A DNA stretch of 64,000 bases from Trichosporon coremiiforme (taxonomy: Eukaryota; Basidiomycota; Tremellomycetes; Trichosporonales; Trichosporonaceae): contig BCJJ01000009.1 in the NCBI GenBank assembly GCA_039545355.1, forward strand, positions 177,305 through 241,304, given 5' to 3'. A program made the position numbers and the translations under genes. A model generated the notes under the pieces. The model worked only from the letters and a program-made list of their open reading frames with translations, did not search any database and was not told where the DNA came from. Below, piece after piece: positions 12,501-21,185 of this stretch (the first letter of the stretch is position 1; every line of letters begins with the position of its first letter).

Positions 12501-12736
12501 GCGACATTCACTTCGACTTTGACGGAAGCAAGCTGTGCATCAAGGGCTCATACAACCACCCGGCCCACCTCTCGTCAGTCGTGTTTGCAGGCCAGGACAA
12601 GGGCCGGAACGCCAAGGTCCACGGTCCCAAGGTGCACGGTCAGGGCTGTGAGACACAGTTCGACGAGGCAAAGAAGACTGTCACCGTTAAGGTTGACCTC
12701 AAGCTTGACTGTGACCTTACCATTGAATTGTGTTAG
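9524..12736 (+). CDS. Secreted alpha-glucosidase, glycoside hydrolase family 31
   Basis: Two exons (9524-10871 and 11238-12736) encode 948 residues. The N-terminus is a short hydrophobic signal (LWSLIPHLTLAAAQVV). GH31 hallmarks are clear: the nucleophile region GIWLDMNEAANF with Asp at about residue 437, the acid/base region GADSCGF with Asp at about 662, and the substrate-pocket segments QWMDIDYM and RNHNE. The family hydrolyses terminal alpha-1,4 (and related) glucosidic bonds with retention; secretion suggests maltose or starch-oligosaccharide use outside the cell. A P-to-A change in the usual WxDMNEP motif (here NEAANF) is seen in other fungal members and should not affect catalysis. The single 366 nt intron is ten times the local norm, but direct in-frame joining EG-ANIYRIS supports it. 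Confidence 0.92.
11004..11041. repeat. Inverted repeat with two CACGTG cores inside GH31 intron
   Basis: GGTCACGTGG (11004-11013) and its exact reverse complement CCACGTGACC (11032-11041) are separated by 18 bp. Each arm contains a CACGTG bHLH core. They sit within the long intron of the alpha-glucosidase gene. Confidence 0.7.
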
Positions 12737-13188
12737 GTAGCGCAAGCTCAGAAGCTAGAAGTGGACGTCAAAGATGTTTAAGGAAGTGTTTTACCTTGCT
12801 GCTAGTTGGAACATGCATCAAATGTTTGGAAGCACCGGGACCCCGGGATGAACGGCGGCGGGATGTCGTAAGGAAGCAATTGACTAGCGCGGGAGGCTCC
12901 TGTTGCGGGAGCCGGTGGCACACGCTTTCCGCACTTGCACCCTTTGGCTGCACGCGTTTTGGCGGGCGACCTGCAGTGGCCGGTGGCACTTTGACAGTGG
13001 AGCCTAATCCGAATGTCGCGGGTGAACTGATCTCCGCTGGTACGAGATCTTCTGGCTCTGGTTGTCGAACATCCCGAGCGTTCCGCTCATTGAAGGAAGA
13101 CACAGGGCAAGGGAGATGCGTTGGGGCGGAGAGTTATGAGTTACGCTCTCGCGAAGAACGTATCCCTCGATGCAGTACTGGGATGCAG

Positions 13189-13195
13189 TATATAA
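13189..13195 (+). promoter_or_regulatory. TATA box of vWA-domain gene
   Basis: TATATAA lies 88 bp before the conserved-looking TC-rich leader and ATG at 13283. Confidence 0.55.
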
Positions 13196-13282
13196 CGTGA
13201 GCGCCGCAGACTGGGTGTCCTCCATCGCTTCTCCCTCCTCGCTCTTCTTCTTTCCCCCTCGTCTCTCTTTTCCAACGAAGCG

Positions 13283-14899
13283 ATGAAGTTCCTCGCCGCC
13301 GCTTCTATCCTGGCTGCCGCCGCCTCGGCACTCCCCACGCTCGTTGAGGTTGACCCCCGTGGTGACGTCAAGTGTGAGCAGAAGCCCCGCACTGTTTCGC
13401 TCGTCATCGACTCCTCGGGCTCCAACAAGGACAACGACCCCAACGACCGTCGTCTTGACGCCGCCTCGCAGATCAACCACTACCTCCAGGGCGGCGACCG
13501 CATTGCGGAGACCAAGTTCGGCCCCCGCGCCGAGACCATCTACAACCTCGGTGCCCCTGGTGCCGGCGTTGACAGCGCTGTCCGCCGCATCTACGCCAAC
13601 GGCGGCACCAACGTCCTCAACGGTCTCGACGCTGGTTTCGACCAGCTCTGGAACGCTGGCGACAACAGTGCGCTCGTCATCTTCACCGACGGCCTCGACG
13701 ACCCCGCCAGGCCCCAGGACAAGCCCAAGAAGCTCGCTGCCCTCGCCCGCGCCAAGCAGCAGGGCATCCGTGTTTCTTGGGGCCACCTCAGCCACCCCAC
13801 CACCAAGACCAAGCAGAAGGGTGGTCTGATCGGTGCCATCTGGAACATCATCCTCACTGGCAAGAACGGCGAGACGACCGAGATCATCCCTGGCCCCGCC
13901 ATTGACGCCGACATCTCGGCCGCTGCCCTCGCCACCGGTGGTTCCGTCGCTACTCTCTCGGACGCCGAGGCGTTCAACAAGTTTGTCGAGGCCGTCATCA
14001 AGAACGGTCTGACCAACAACGACGCCGCGTGCAACGACGGCAACAACATCGGCGACTCTGGTGGCCCCATCAACAACAACGTCACCTCGTACGGTCTCTG
14101 CTCCAACAACGCCGCCGCCACATTCACTTACAAGGCAGAGAAGAAGGAGAAGCTTGCTGTCACCATTGAGCTCGTCTCCAAGGCCAACAAGGTCCAGCTC
14201 GCTGCCACCCTCGAGAACAAGGCTACCGGTGTCAAGACCGCTGTCACCGTCAACGGCGGCAACCCCTCGCAGATCCTCACTGGCGCCGCTGAGCCCGGAC
14301 AGGACATCGTCGTCCAGATCAACCCCTCCGGTGCCTCCAGCGACCAGTGCCAGTACACTGTCAAGCTCAACGCCATCCCTGAGGAGATTGCTTCGTCGCT
14401 CTCGCTCTCGCCTTCGCCTTCGGCCACCCCCTCCTCGTCGGTGACTCCCTCGTCGTCTGCTACTCCCTCGACCTCGGCCACCCCCTCGACCTCGGCTACT
14501 CCCTCCACCTCTGCCACCCCCTCCACCTCTGCCACCCCCTCCACCTCTGCCACCCCCTCGTCGTCGGCCACCCCCTCGTCGTCGGCCACCCCCTCGACCT
14601 CGGCCACCCCTTCGACTTCCGCTACCCCTTCGTCGTCGGCCACTCCCTCGTCGTCGGCCACGCCCTCGTCGTCTGCTACCCCCTCGACTTCGGCCACTCC
14701 CTCTACCTCGGCCACTCCCTCCTCGTCGAAGGGCCCCGAGCCCACCACCTCGTGTCCCGTCCCCGAGGCCGCCACTAGCACCGTCACCTCGACCGTGATC
14801 CAGACCGTCACCGCGCCCGCCCCCTCGGCCACCGCCTCGGTCTGCATCTGCAAGTGTGACGCCCCCGGCGCCAAGCCCTTCCCCAAGTTCGAGCTCTAA
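13283..14899 (+). CDS. Secreted von Willebrand factor A-domain protein with Ser/Thr/Pro repeat stalk
   Basis: A single-exon gene of 538 residues. Residues 1-17 form a signal peptide (KFLAAASILAAAASA). A vWA/integrin-I fold follows, with an intact MIDAS: DSSGS at about residues 43-47 (DxSxS), a Thr in GGTNVLNGLDAG, and Asp in FTDGLDD, so divalent-metal-dependent adhesion or ligand binding is expected. A beta-rich domain with several Cys comes next, then 17 tandem six-residue units of the type SATPS(S/T) (14420-14725), likely O-mannosylated and extended. The end is a short Ser/Thr region and a CICKC motif; there is no hydrophobic GPI signal, so the protein is probably secreted or wall-linked by other means. 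Codon choice in the repeats favours TCG/TCC and CCC, as in the neighbouring genes. Confidence 0.85.
   Translation: MKFLAAASILAAAASALPTLVEVDPRGDVKCEQKPRTVSLVIDSSGSNKDNDPNDRRLDAASQINHYLQGGDRIAETKFGPRAETIYNLGAPGAGVDSAVRRIYANGGTNVLNGLDAGFDQLWNAGDNSALVIFTDGLDDPARPQDKPKKLAALARAKQQGIRVSWGHLSHPTTKTKQKGGLIGAIWNIILTGKNGETTEIIPGPAIDADISAAALATGGSVATLSDAEAFNKFVEAVIKNGLTNNDAACNDGNNIGDSGGPINNNVTSYGLCSNNAAATFTYKAEKKEKLAVTIELVSKANKVQLAATLENKATGVKTAVTVNGGNPSQILTGAAEPGQDIVVQINPSGASSDQCQYTVKLNAIPEEIASSLSLSPSPSATPSSSVTPSSSATPSTSATPSTSATPSTSATPSTSATPSTSATPSSSATPSSSATPSTSATPSTSATPSSSATPSSSATPSSSATPSTSATPSTSATPSSSKGPEPTTSCPVPEAATSTVTSTVIQTVTAPAPSATASVCICKCDAPGAKPFPKFEL
14420..14725 (+). repeat. 18 bp coding tandem repeat, 17 units
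   Basis: Seventeen consecutive 18 nt units encode SATPSS or SATPST (one SVTPSS). Synonymous positions differ between units, and blocks of near-identical units occur, which points to unequal exchange plus drift. Confidence 0.9.
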
Positions 14900-15930
14900 G
14901 CGCGACCTTGAGGCATCGCTTGCATTCTCATGGATCCTTTCTCAGGATTCTATGAACCCATAATTTTAGATAGTTTCGCGCTGCACACTCTAAACACATA
15001 CCCAACGCTTCCCATCTCTCCGGGTTCGTGCACGCCGTACATAGCGAGGACACTTTCATGGATACTTTCTCTTCCAATTTACTCCTGCCGAGACATGTTC
15101 AAGAATGCGGCAGACGCAGACCTTGAGCTTTGTTCCTCGGGGATCGACGCTAGCACAACACTGATCACGTCGAGCACGCACGAGCACGCGTGCACAGGAG
15201 GGGCTTTGCCGCGCCGGCACGGCAAGGCACAAACGGCAATCTCGGCATCGTTTGCAGCCCTTCCCCTCGAGACCACGGTGGGCAAGAGCTACTGCACTAG
15301 TAGGGGGCGAGACGAGTGGGGCAAGGTTTCTGCGGTTCCGGCTTCCGGGCCTTGTTCGGCCCTGGCCTGTGGTTGACCGAGCTTTAATTTGGAGAATCCC
15401 GGGATGAGGCAATGCAATGCATTCTAAGCCCGGCCATAGGGCGCGTCCTGGGCGCGTCTGGGTGTAACGCTGACCCAAGACGCGTCTAGCGCCCTTGTTG
15501 CCCGGGCAATTCTACTTTACGTTCTACTTACTTCTTGCAGATCTAGACTGGGTAGGTCGAGGTGAGGTGACTAACGTTATCGGACCCCTGTTGTGCAGGG
15601 GACTGCGAATAGAGAACAGGGATGGAAGGGGCCGAAGGGGAATCGAAGGGACGACGAATGGTAAGGAAGGGTCTTCGGGTGAGACGGGAGGGGTGGCTGA
15701 TGCTTGTTGGGGATCAAGAGCAGTCGCATTTCTAACGCGAATCGGCGATGCTGGCGAAATGCGGAAGTGGGATATGCGCAATCACGTGAAATCCATTCGC
15801 GTGAGGATAGCGAGGGTGTCGCGTGTGGGGTGAACCCGAATGCCGAGAGAAGATGGGAAACGGAGCACCGCGGCCCGGATGAAGTGATCGCCACGACCAT
15901 AGCAGATGTGCTCAGCACACTGCGACCTGC
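14900..15930. other. Convergent intergenic region
   Basis: This lies between the 3' ends of the vWA gene (plus) and the alpha/beta hydrolase (minus). I see no gene. Near 15440-15490 there is GGGCGCGTC repeated twice and the palindrome AGACGCGTCT (15478-15487), an MCB-like ACGCGT core. Confidence 0.45.
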
Positions 15931-16974
15931 TTAGAGGGAGGCGGCAGCGGGCACGCCGCGCCAAACGGCGTCCGCCTCAGGCGCAAGTCCGTACTCCCAG
16001 AACCAGTCTGCAGCCTTCTTGACCATCTCCTGGGAGCAGACATGGCCCATGTCCGGCTGGATCCAGAACTGGACGTCGCCGCGGTTGTCCTGCATGATCT
16101 CCCTCAGCTTGTTCTTCCCGAGTGCGTAGGGCACCATGGCGTCTGCCGAGCCGTAGAGGCAGAGAATCTTCTTCCCCCTGTACGCGCCCTTAGGTGTTGG
16201 CTCGGCGTACCCCTCCTTCACGCCGCGGGGGTAGGGCTTCTCCTGCGTGCCGAGGAGTCCCTCCCGCTCACTCGCGATCGAGAGCAGTGTGCCCAGCCTC
16301 TCCGGCGGGATGGAGATGATGGGCACGCCGACACGCACCCTGGGGTCGCTCCGGAGGATACGCCACATGACGTGCCCGCCCATGCTGACGCCGGAGACCA
16401 TCCAGCGGTCGATCGTGCGCTCATCGGTGGGCCAGAGGTAGCTCGCCAGGAAGTCCATCACCATCGTGTAGTCCTGCACTCCGCCCTGGACGACAGTCAG
16501 CATGTCGGCCGGCCGCATCGGGTCGCGGTAACTCGGCATGCACTTGGGGTTGACGCGGCGCTGGCCATGATTCCGCTGGTCGAGGCAGACGACGAGGAGG
16601 TCGTGCGTTGCACCTGGCCGGCGGCTCTCGCCGATCAACCCAGACGCCATCGCGCCCATCTGCGCGGCCTTGTTCGCCCAGCCGTGTGCGAGCAGGGCGA
16701 CGGCGACGGGCTTGCTCGAGCCCTCAATCTCAGCCAGGCCGTGCACATGCACTCGCAGGTCGGCGAGGAAGACCTCCTTGTGCGATGCCAGCGGGTGCCC
16801 GAGAGACAGGTTGCCGAAGTTCATGACATGTGCCGGATCCTGCGAATTCGCCTTGCGCGCGTCCGCGCCCGCCTTGTCCGTCGGCGTGGGCTCATCGCTG
16901 GGTGAGATGTAAGCAATGGCAGACGGGTCCGCGATGTTGTCCTCGCCCGAGGGGGGTGCGTGTGTTGTCGCCAT
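15931..16974 (-). CDS. Alpha/beta hydrolase (copy 1)
   Basis: An intronless gene of 347 residues. The fold is typical: LLAHGWANKAAQM (oxyanion region), nucleophile elbow GVSMGG with Ser at about 197, Asp in YGSADAMVP at about 278, and His in DMGHVCS at about 311, so the triad is complete. The LDQRNHGQ segment after strand 4 is characteristic of this fungal subgroup. Esterase, lipase or related hydrolase activity in the cytosol is expected; the substrate is unknown. It shares long stretches (QDPAHVMN, DQRNHG, DPRVRV) with the gene at 37673-39546, so the two are paralogues. It diverges from the reductase gene at 17289, about 315 bp away, and the two may share a promoter. Confidence 0.85.
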   Translation of the reverse strand: MATTHAPPSGEDNIADPSAIAYISPSDEPTPTDKAGADARKANSQDPAHVMNFGNLSLGHPLASHKEVFLADLRVHVHGLAEIEGSSKPVAVALLAHGWANKAAQMGAMASGLIGESRRPGATHDLLVVCLDQRNHGQRRVNPKCMPSYRDPMRPADMLTVVQGGVQDYTMVMDFLASYLWPTDERTIDRWMVSGVSMGGHVMWRILRSDPRVRVGVPIISIPPERLGTLLSIASEREGLLGTQEKPYPRGVKEGYAEPTPKGAYRGKKILCLYGSADAMVPYALGKNKLREIMQDNRGDVQFWIQPDMGHVCSQEMVKKAADWFWEYGLAPEADAVWRGVPAAASL

Positions 16975-17288
16975 TGTGGGGGTGCGTAAGCCGGTGCTTC
17001 AGTCAGCAATGGTGTGCTTAATACATGAAAGAACCAACTTTTGAGGTATGGATTACTCAACGGGCGGCGTAGAAGGGTAGTGCGGCGGCGTGCGCCGTTA
17101 GTGGGCCGGCTTTACTCCACCCGGCACGACCGGCAATCATCTCCAAGTTCTTGGGGGCCGTCGGCCTTCACCGAGTCCTTGAAATTTAGGCCAGAGTTGG
17201 CGTCATCATCCGCCGCCTTTAACCACCCTTGGACCTCCCGTTCGACCGTTCTTTGTCTCCTCCCACCCACCACTCGACGACATACGCC

Positions 17289-18398
17289 ATGGCCCCCGCT
17301 CTCTTCACCCCCACCAAGCTCGGCGCGTACACCCTCAAGCACCGCGTCGTGCTGGCCCCTCTGACCCGCAACCGTGCCGACCCCAAGACGCTCGTCCCCT
17401 CCGACCTCGCGATCGAGTACTACAAGCAGCGCGCTTCCGACGGCGGTCTGCTGATCACCGAGGGCGCTTTCATCTCCGCCGAGGCTGGTGGCATCGCCGG
17501 AGCCCCCGGCATCTTCTCGGACGAGCAGGTTGCCAAGTGGCGTGAGATCGCCGACGCCGTCCACGCCAAGGGTGGTCGCATCTTCATCCAGATCTGGGCT
17601 CTGGGCCGCACCGCCAACCCCGCCCTCGTTCCCGTCGTGTACGGCCCGAGCGGCGAGCCCTACGTCGCGAACCCGAAGAAGCCCGTCCCCGTCCCGGTCA
17701 AGGAGATGACGGAGGCGGACATCGACCGCTTCGTTGCCAACTACGCCAAGGCGGCCAAGAACGCGATCGCTGCCGGGTGCGACGGCGTGGAGATCCACGG
17801 CGCCAACGGCTATATTGTCGACCAGTTCCTGCAGTCTGTCAGCAACAAGCGCACCGACTCTTACGGCGGCGACATCAACGGGCGCACCAAGTTCCCCCTC
17901 CGCGTGCTTGACGCTGTGTGCGAGGCCATCGGCCCCGAGCGCGTCGGTATCCGCATGTCCCCCTTCGGCATCGTGCAGGGCATGCGCGAGAAGGTCCCCC
18001 TCGACACGTTCCTCCCCTACGCCAAGCTCATCGTCAAGCACCAGCCCAAGCTCGCCTACGTCCACGCCGTCACGCCGCGCACGTACGGCACTACCGACAT
18101 GCCCGAGAACATGGTCGTGAAGGACGACGACCTCGAGCCCATCCGCCGTGTTGTGCGTGACGCCGGTGTTGCGTTCATCTCGGCCGGCGGATACCGTCCC
18201 GAGGGTGCGCTCAAGGCTGCCGAGGACACGGGCGACCTCATCGGCATGGGAAGGTACTTCATCTCGAACCCCGACCTGCCCGCGCGCATTGGCCACGGAT
18301 GGGACCTCAACAACTACGACCGCAAGACGTTCTACACGAACGGCGCGCACGGGTACATTGACTACCCGACGTACAAGGGCGAGACGGCCAAGCTCTGA
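17289..18398 (+). CDS. Old Yellow Enzyme-type NADH:flavin oxidoreductase
   Basis: A single exon of 369 residues, starting at ATG 17289 in the context CGCCATGGCC; the in-frame ATG 60 bp upstream lies in the leader and is not needed. The TIM-barrel FMN enzyme motifs are present: APLTRNRA near the N-terminus, the active-site group HGANGY with His170, Asn173 and Tyr175 matching the substrate-binding His/Asn and proton-donor Tyr of OYE, then NKRTDSYGG and a C-terminal GMGRYFISNPDLP. The family reduces alpha,beta-unsaturated carbonyls with NADPH; in yeasts it is linked to stress and xenobiotic reduction. No targeting signal is seen, so it should be cytosolic. Confidence 0.92.
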   Translation: MAPALFTPTKLGAYTLKHRVVLAPLTRNRADPKTLVPSDLAIEYYKQRASDGGLLITEGAFISAEAGGIAGAPGIFSDEQVAKWREIADAVHAKGGRIFIQIWALGRTANPALVPVVYGPSGEPYVANPKKPVPVPVKEMTEADIDRFVANYAKAAKNAIAAGCDGVEIHGANGYIVDQFLQSVSNKRTDSYGGDINGRTKFPLRVLDAVCEAIGPERVGIRMSPFGIVQGMREKVPLDTFLPYAKLIVKHQPKLAYVHAVTPRTYGTTDMPENMVVKDDDLEPIRRVVRDAGVAFISAGGYRPEGALKAAEDTGDLIGMGRYFISNPDLPARIGHGWDLNNYDRKTFYTNGAHGYIDYPTYKGETAKL

Positions 18399-18474
18399 GC
18401 GCAGAGACTCGTGCTTGATGTAGAAACATGTCATAGGATTAGACTGCAGATTTTAGAAATGTACACACATACGC

Positions 18475-20745
18475 CTATCTCTGGACCATTGCCTGCAGAA
18501 GCACCTTGAACCTCCCGTCGTTGTCCCCAAGCGCCTGCCAAGGCATCTTGTTGTCGTCCGACTGCCTGGCCACCTTGTCCTCCAGCTCCTCCCTTTCCCT
18601 CGTGAGCCGCGTATCACGTGGTCCATCTCATCGATCTGATCCCAGAGGTTGCTGATGTCGTCGTTCTTGACCTGGTCCTAGCGCTGCAATGCCCTGCACT
18701 GCCGCTCGAGCTTCTCCGTGCGCCGGATATCGGCCCTCTCCGCCTCCAGCGCCGCGTACAGCGTGTCAAACTCTCTCGTCAGGGTGTCAAAACGACGGCG
18801 GAGAAGAAAGTGCGTCTCAGCCGGCGGAACCGGCGTCGCAGCAGCGGCCATCGCGGGGGTCATTGCAGCGGGCATAGCGGGGGGCGTGGCGTTGTTCTCA
18901 GTCTCGGCAGGAGCCATGACGGCGTGTTCGACGCGGCCCTCCTCGCCGCCCATGGGCTGCTGTCGACCGGGGTCGTGGGTCGATAAACAGAAGAGGTGGC
19001 GTCGACAACCGATCCGAGAAAGGCGTTCCCGTCAGGTCTATGACCACGGGTAGCGTTGGCGTGGGAGCGGGAGACGACCAATCCAAGACTGTCGTCCGCG
19101 GCGCGTCCATGATCACGGGTGCCGTCGGGGACGTCGGAGTGGGCGACAACCGATCTGATACAGACGTTCCCGTCGCGTCTATGACCACGGGTGGCATCGC
19201 CGTCGGAGCGGGGGACGAGCGGACCGAGAAGGGCGTCCCCGGCGCGTCCATGAGTTCAGGTGATGTCTGCGTGCCCTTCTCAGACATCCTTCCACGCTGC
19301 GGCGACGGCGCCATGGCCACCGGCGGGCTCTGCGATGCAGGCGGTTCTGGCCATCCCATCGGATCTGGCCCTCCCAACCAATATCCCTGCTCCTCCCCTG
19401 TTCCTCCCCTGCTCCTCCCCATGCTCCTCTTCCCCTTCGGCAATACGTCGCCGCAATCTCAAGCCATCCGCCCCTGCCACCGGAACGAAGCCATCGAGGC
19501 CCTCCCATTCCGGATGCCAGACCGTTTTTCCGTCCGGTCCGAAGCCTTGGGGTTCACTGCGTTGTCAGCTTGGGGCCGAACCAGCTTGAGACTCACTATG
19601 CAACCTCCATGGCATCCTCACACTGTCTGAGGATGAACGGATCGTCAGGCTCGTAGTCGTGGTCAGATCCTAACATGGGGTCACACCCAGACTCAGACTC
19701 AGGCTCACACTCGGACTCATACCTAACCTCACGTTCAAGCTCGGACTCAGGCTCATCTTCAGACTAAGGCTCAGCTTCAGACTAAGGCTCAGCTTCAGAC
19801 TCAGGCTCAGACTCGAGATCAGACTCACGCGAGGAGCTCGTCTGATGTTCGCGTGAGCCAGCCTGCGAGCCGGCCAGCGAGCTGGAGCGGCCGACCTGAG
19901 AGCTCAGTAACCGCCGTCGAGCCAGAGCCCTGCTGATCGCGTCGTCAACCGCCGTGCTGTTCACGGGGGTACTCGGGATGCCCGTTGAGGGGGCGGGGAC
20001 AGAGGATCGCCTGCTCTTCTTCGGTCTTTGGGCGGGTGTCGTCTCCAAGTCCGCCGCCTCAGCCACAGGAGCCTCAGTGGCGATGTCGTCCTCAGGAACC
20101 CGCTTGTCTTAAATATCGACGTCTGAGGAGACGCTCTTCGCCCTCTTCCTACCACTTTTCCTCCCCATCTTTCTTCCTTGCACGCGCCGAGGCGGCGCTC
20201 TCTGCGACCGCCCGAGTAGGTGCAGGAGTCACTGCCGGAGCGGGAGCAGGAACAGGTGCCTCCGGGACAGCCTGAGGGCGGAGGATGGGCAGCCTGGGCG
20301 GAACGCCAGTCGGCTCGGGGGCCATCCCAGCGACCATGGGCATTACAGGTTCAGCGGACTCAGCGGGCTGAGCGGGTTCGGCAAATCGCTCCTTCGTCTG
20401 GCGGCGGGTGATCCTGGGTGTCTTCTTCACGAGGACGGGGGCCATGTCCCGAGTCGTAGCGTTATCGTTCGTAGCGGACTGTCTGGCTCGAGTGGTCGGG
20501 ATCTTCGCAGGCGTGGAACTAGCGGTCGCCGGGGCAGAACCGTCATTGATGGTTGCCGTGGCGCTGGCAGTCCTCGCCCTTGAACGCTTCACAGTTGAGG
20601 GTGGAGCTGAGGCGGCCGCTGCCGCTCCGATGTCCGAGAACTCGGGAGGGGTGGGAGGATTGGGTCGCTTCAGAGATGAGCCGCTTGGCCTTGGCGGAAG
20701 CCGCGGGAGGCGCGGCCTGTCTGGCTCGCGTCCAGTTTCCTCCAT
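18475..20745 (-). pseudogene. Locus A: decayed low-complexity/coiled-coil gene
   Basis: Reading the minus strand from ATG 20745, a Pro/Ala/Arg-rich disordered stretch (20745-20149) gives way to an acidic Ser-Glu repeat, a spliced segment (donor 19596, acceptor 19557, 40 nt, ending CTGACAACGCAG), a block with three copies of a unit of about 25 residues (VVIDATGTSVSDRLS type, about 19000-19250) and a C-terminal coiled coil ending in QAMVQR at 18475. Lesions: two in-frame TAG codons (19784-19782 and 19766-19764) that lie in adjacent copies of an 18 bp repeat; one TAG at about 18680-18678 inside the coiled coil; and a 1 bp shift near 18610-18620 after DQIDEMD. At least two further junctions change frame without a clear intron. 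No domain is recognised. Because coding character and one good intron remain, it looks like a recently inactivated lineage-specific gene; unrecognised introns or sequencing errors are the alternatives. Confidence 0.45.
19746..19815 (-). repeat. Acidic Ser/Glu codon repeat with duplicated amber stops
   Basis: An 18 bp unit (plus-strand AGACTAAGGCTCAGCTTC) is present twice in tandem. On the minus strand it reads Ser-Glu-Ala-Glu-Pro-stop; neighbouring related units read Glu where these have TAG. Confidence 0.7.
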
Positions 20746-21185
20746 GATGTGCTGCTCTCGTGGAGAGAATGTGGAAAATGAATGAGGAGACTTCCAATCA
20801 GCAGTTCGGTCGCAGTATATGACGAAAATGGGGATTCGGAAAAGAAGGGGCGGGTCGGGCGCTCGGTTCTTTGTTTATTGTTCTGTGTTTTGCAGATATG
20901 GGCCCACAGCTGTGCGTCAGCCGTATATGTCGGGGACGGACTGTTTAGCCATCTCTGAGTGGTCAGTGCCCGGCGTACATTAGACGGTCAGTGCGGGGTT
21001 GACGGGTGTTGAGAGAGAGAAAGAGCCCGGATCGTGTTGCCCCGCAATATCGCGCCCCCACATATTAACGCCAAGGTGCGCCTTCGGCTTGCACCCGATC
21101 CGCTGGTTGGCGGCTGGGAGCGGCGTCAGTACCTGCCATCTATGTGGCGTCTCGTGGTCAGTGCACAACAACACTGGAATACATA
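20746..21185. other. Intergenic, no gene recognised
   Basis: A 440 bp space between the start of locus A and the 3' end of the cullin gene, both on the minus strand. No motif stands out. Confidence 0.45.

Noticed and set aside
14128..14886. Minus-strand VEGVA(D/E) repeat frame opposite the vWA stalk
   Set aside because: Mirror of the SATPS repeat; no start context or independent support.
15931..18398. Secondary-metabolite cluster (hydrolase, Old Yellow Enzyme, transporters, reductases)
   Set aside because: No polyketide synthase, peptide synthetase, terpene cyclase or pathway regulator is present; neighbours are housekeeping genes.
17112..18434. Long minus-strand frame (440 codons) opposite the Old Yellow Enzyme gene
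   Set aside because: It is the antisense shadow of a clearly recognised enzyme; Val/Glu/Asp-rich composition is the usual mirror of GC-rich codons.
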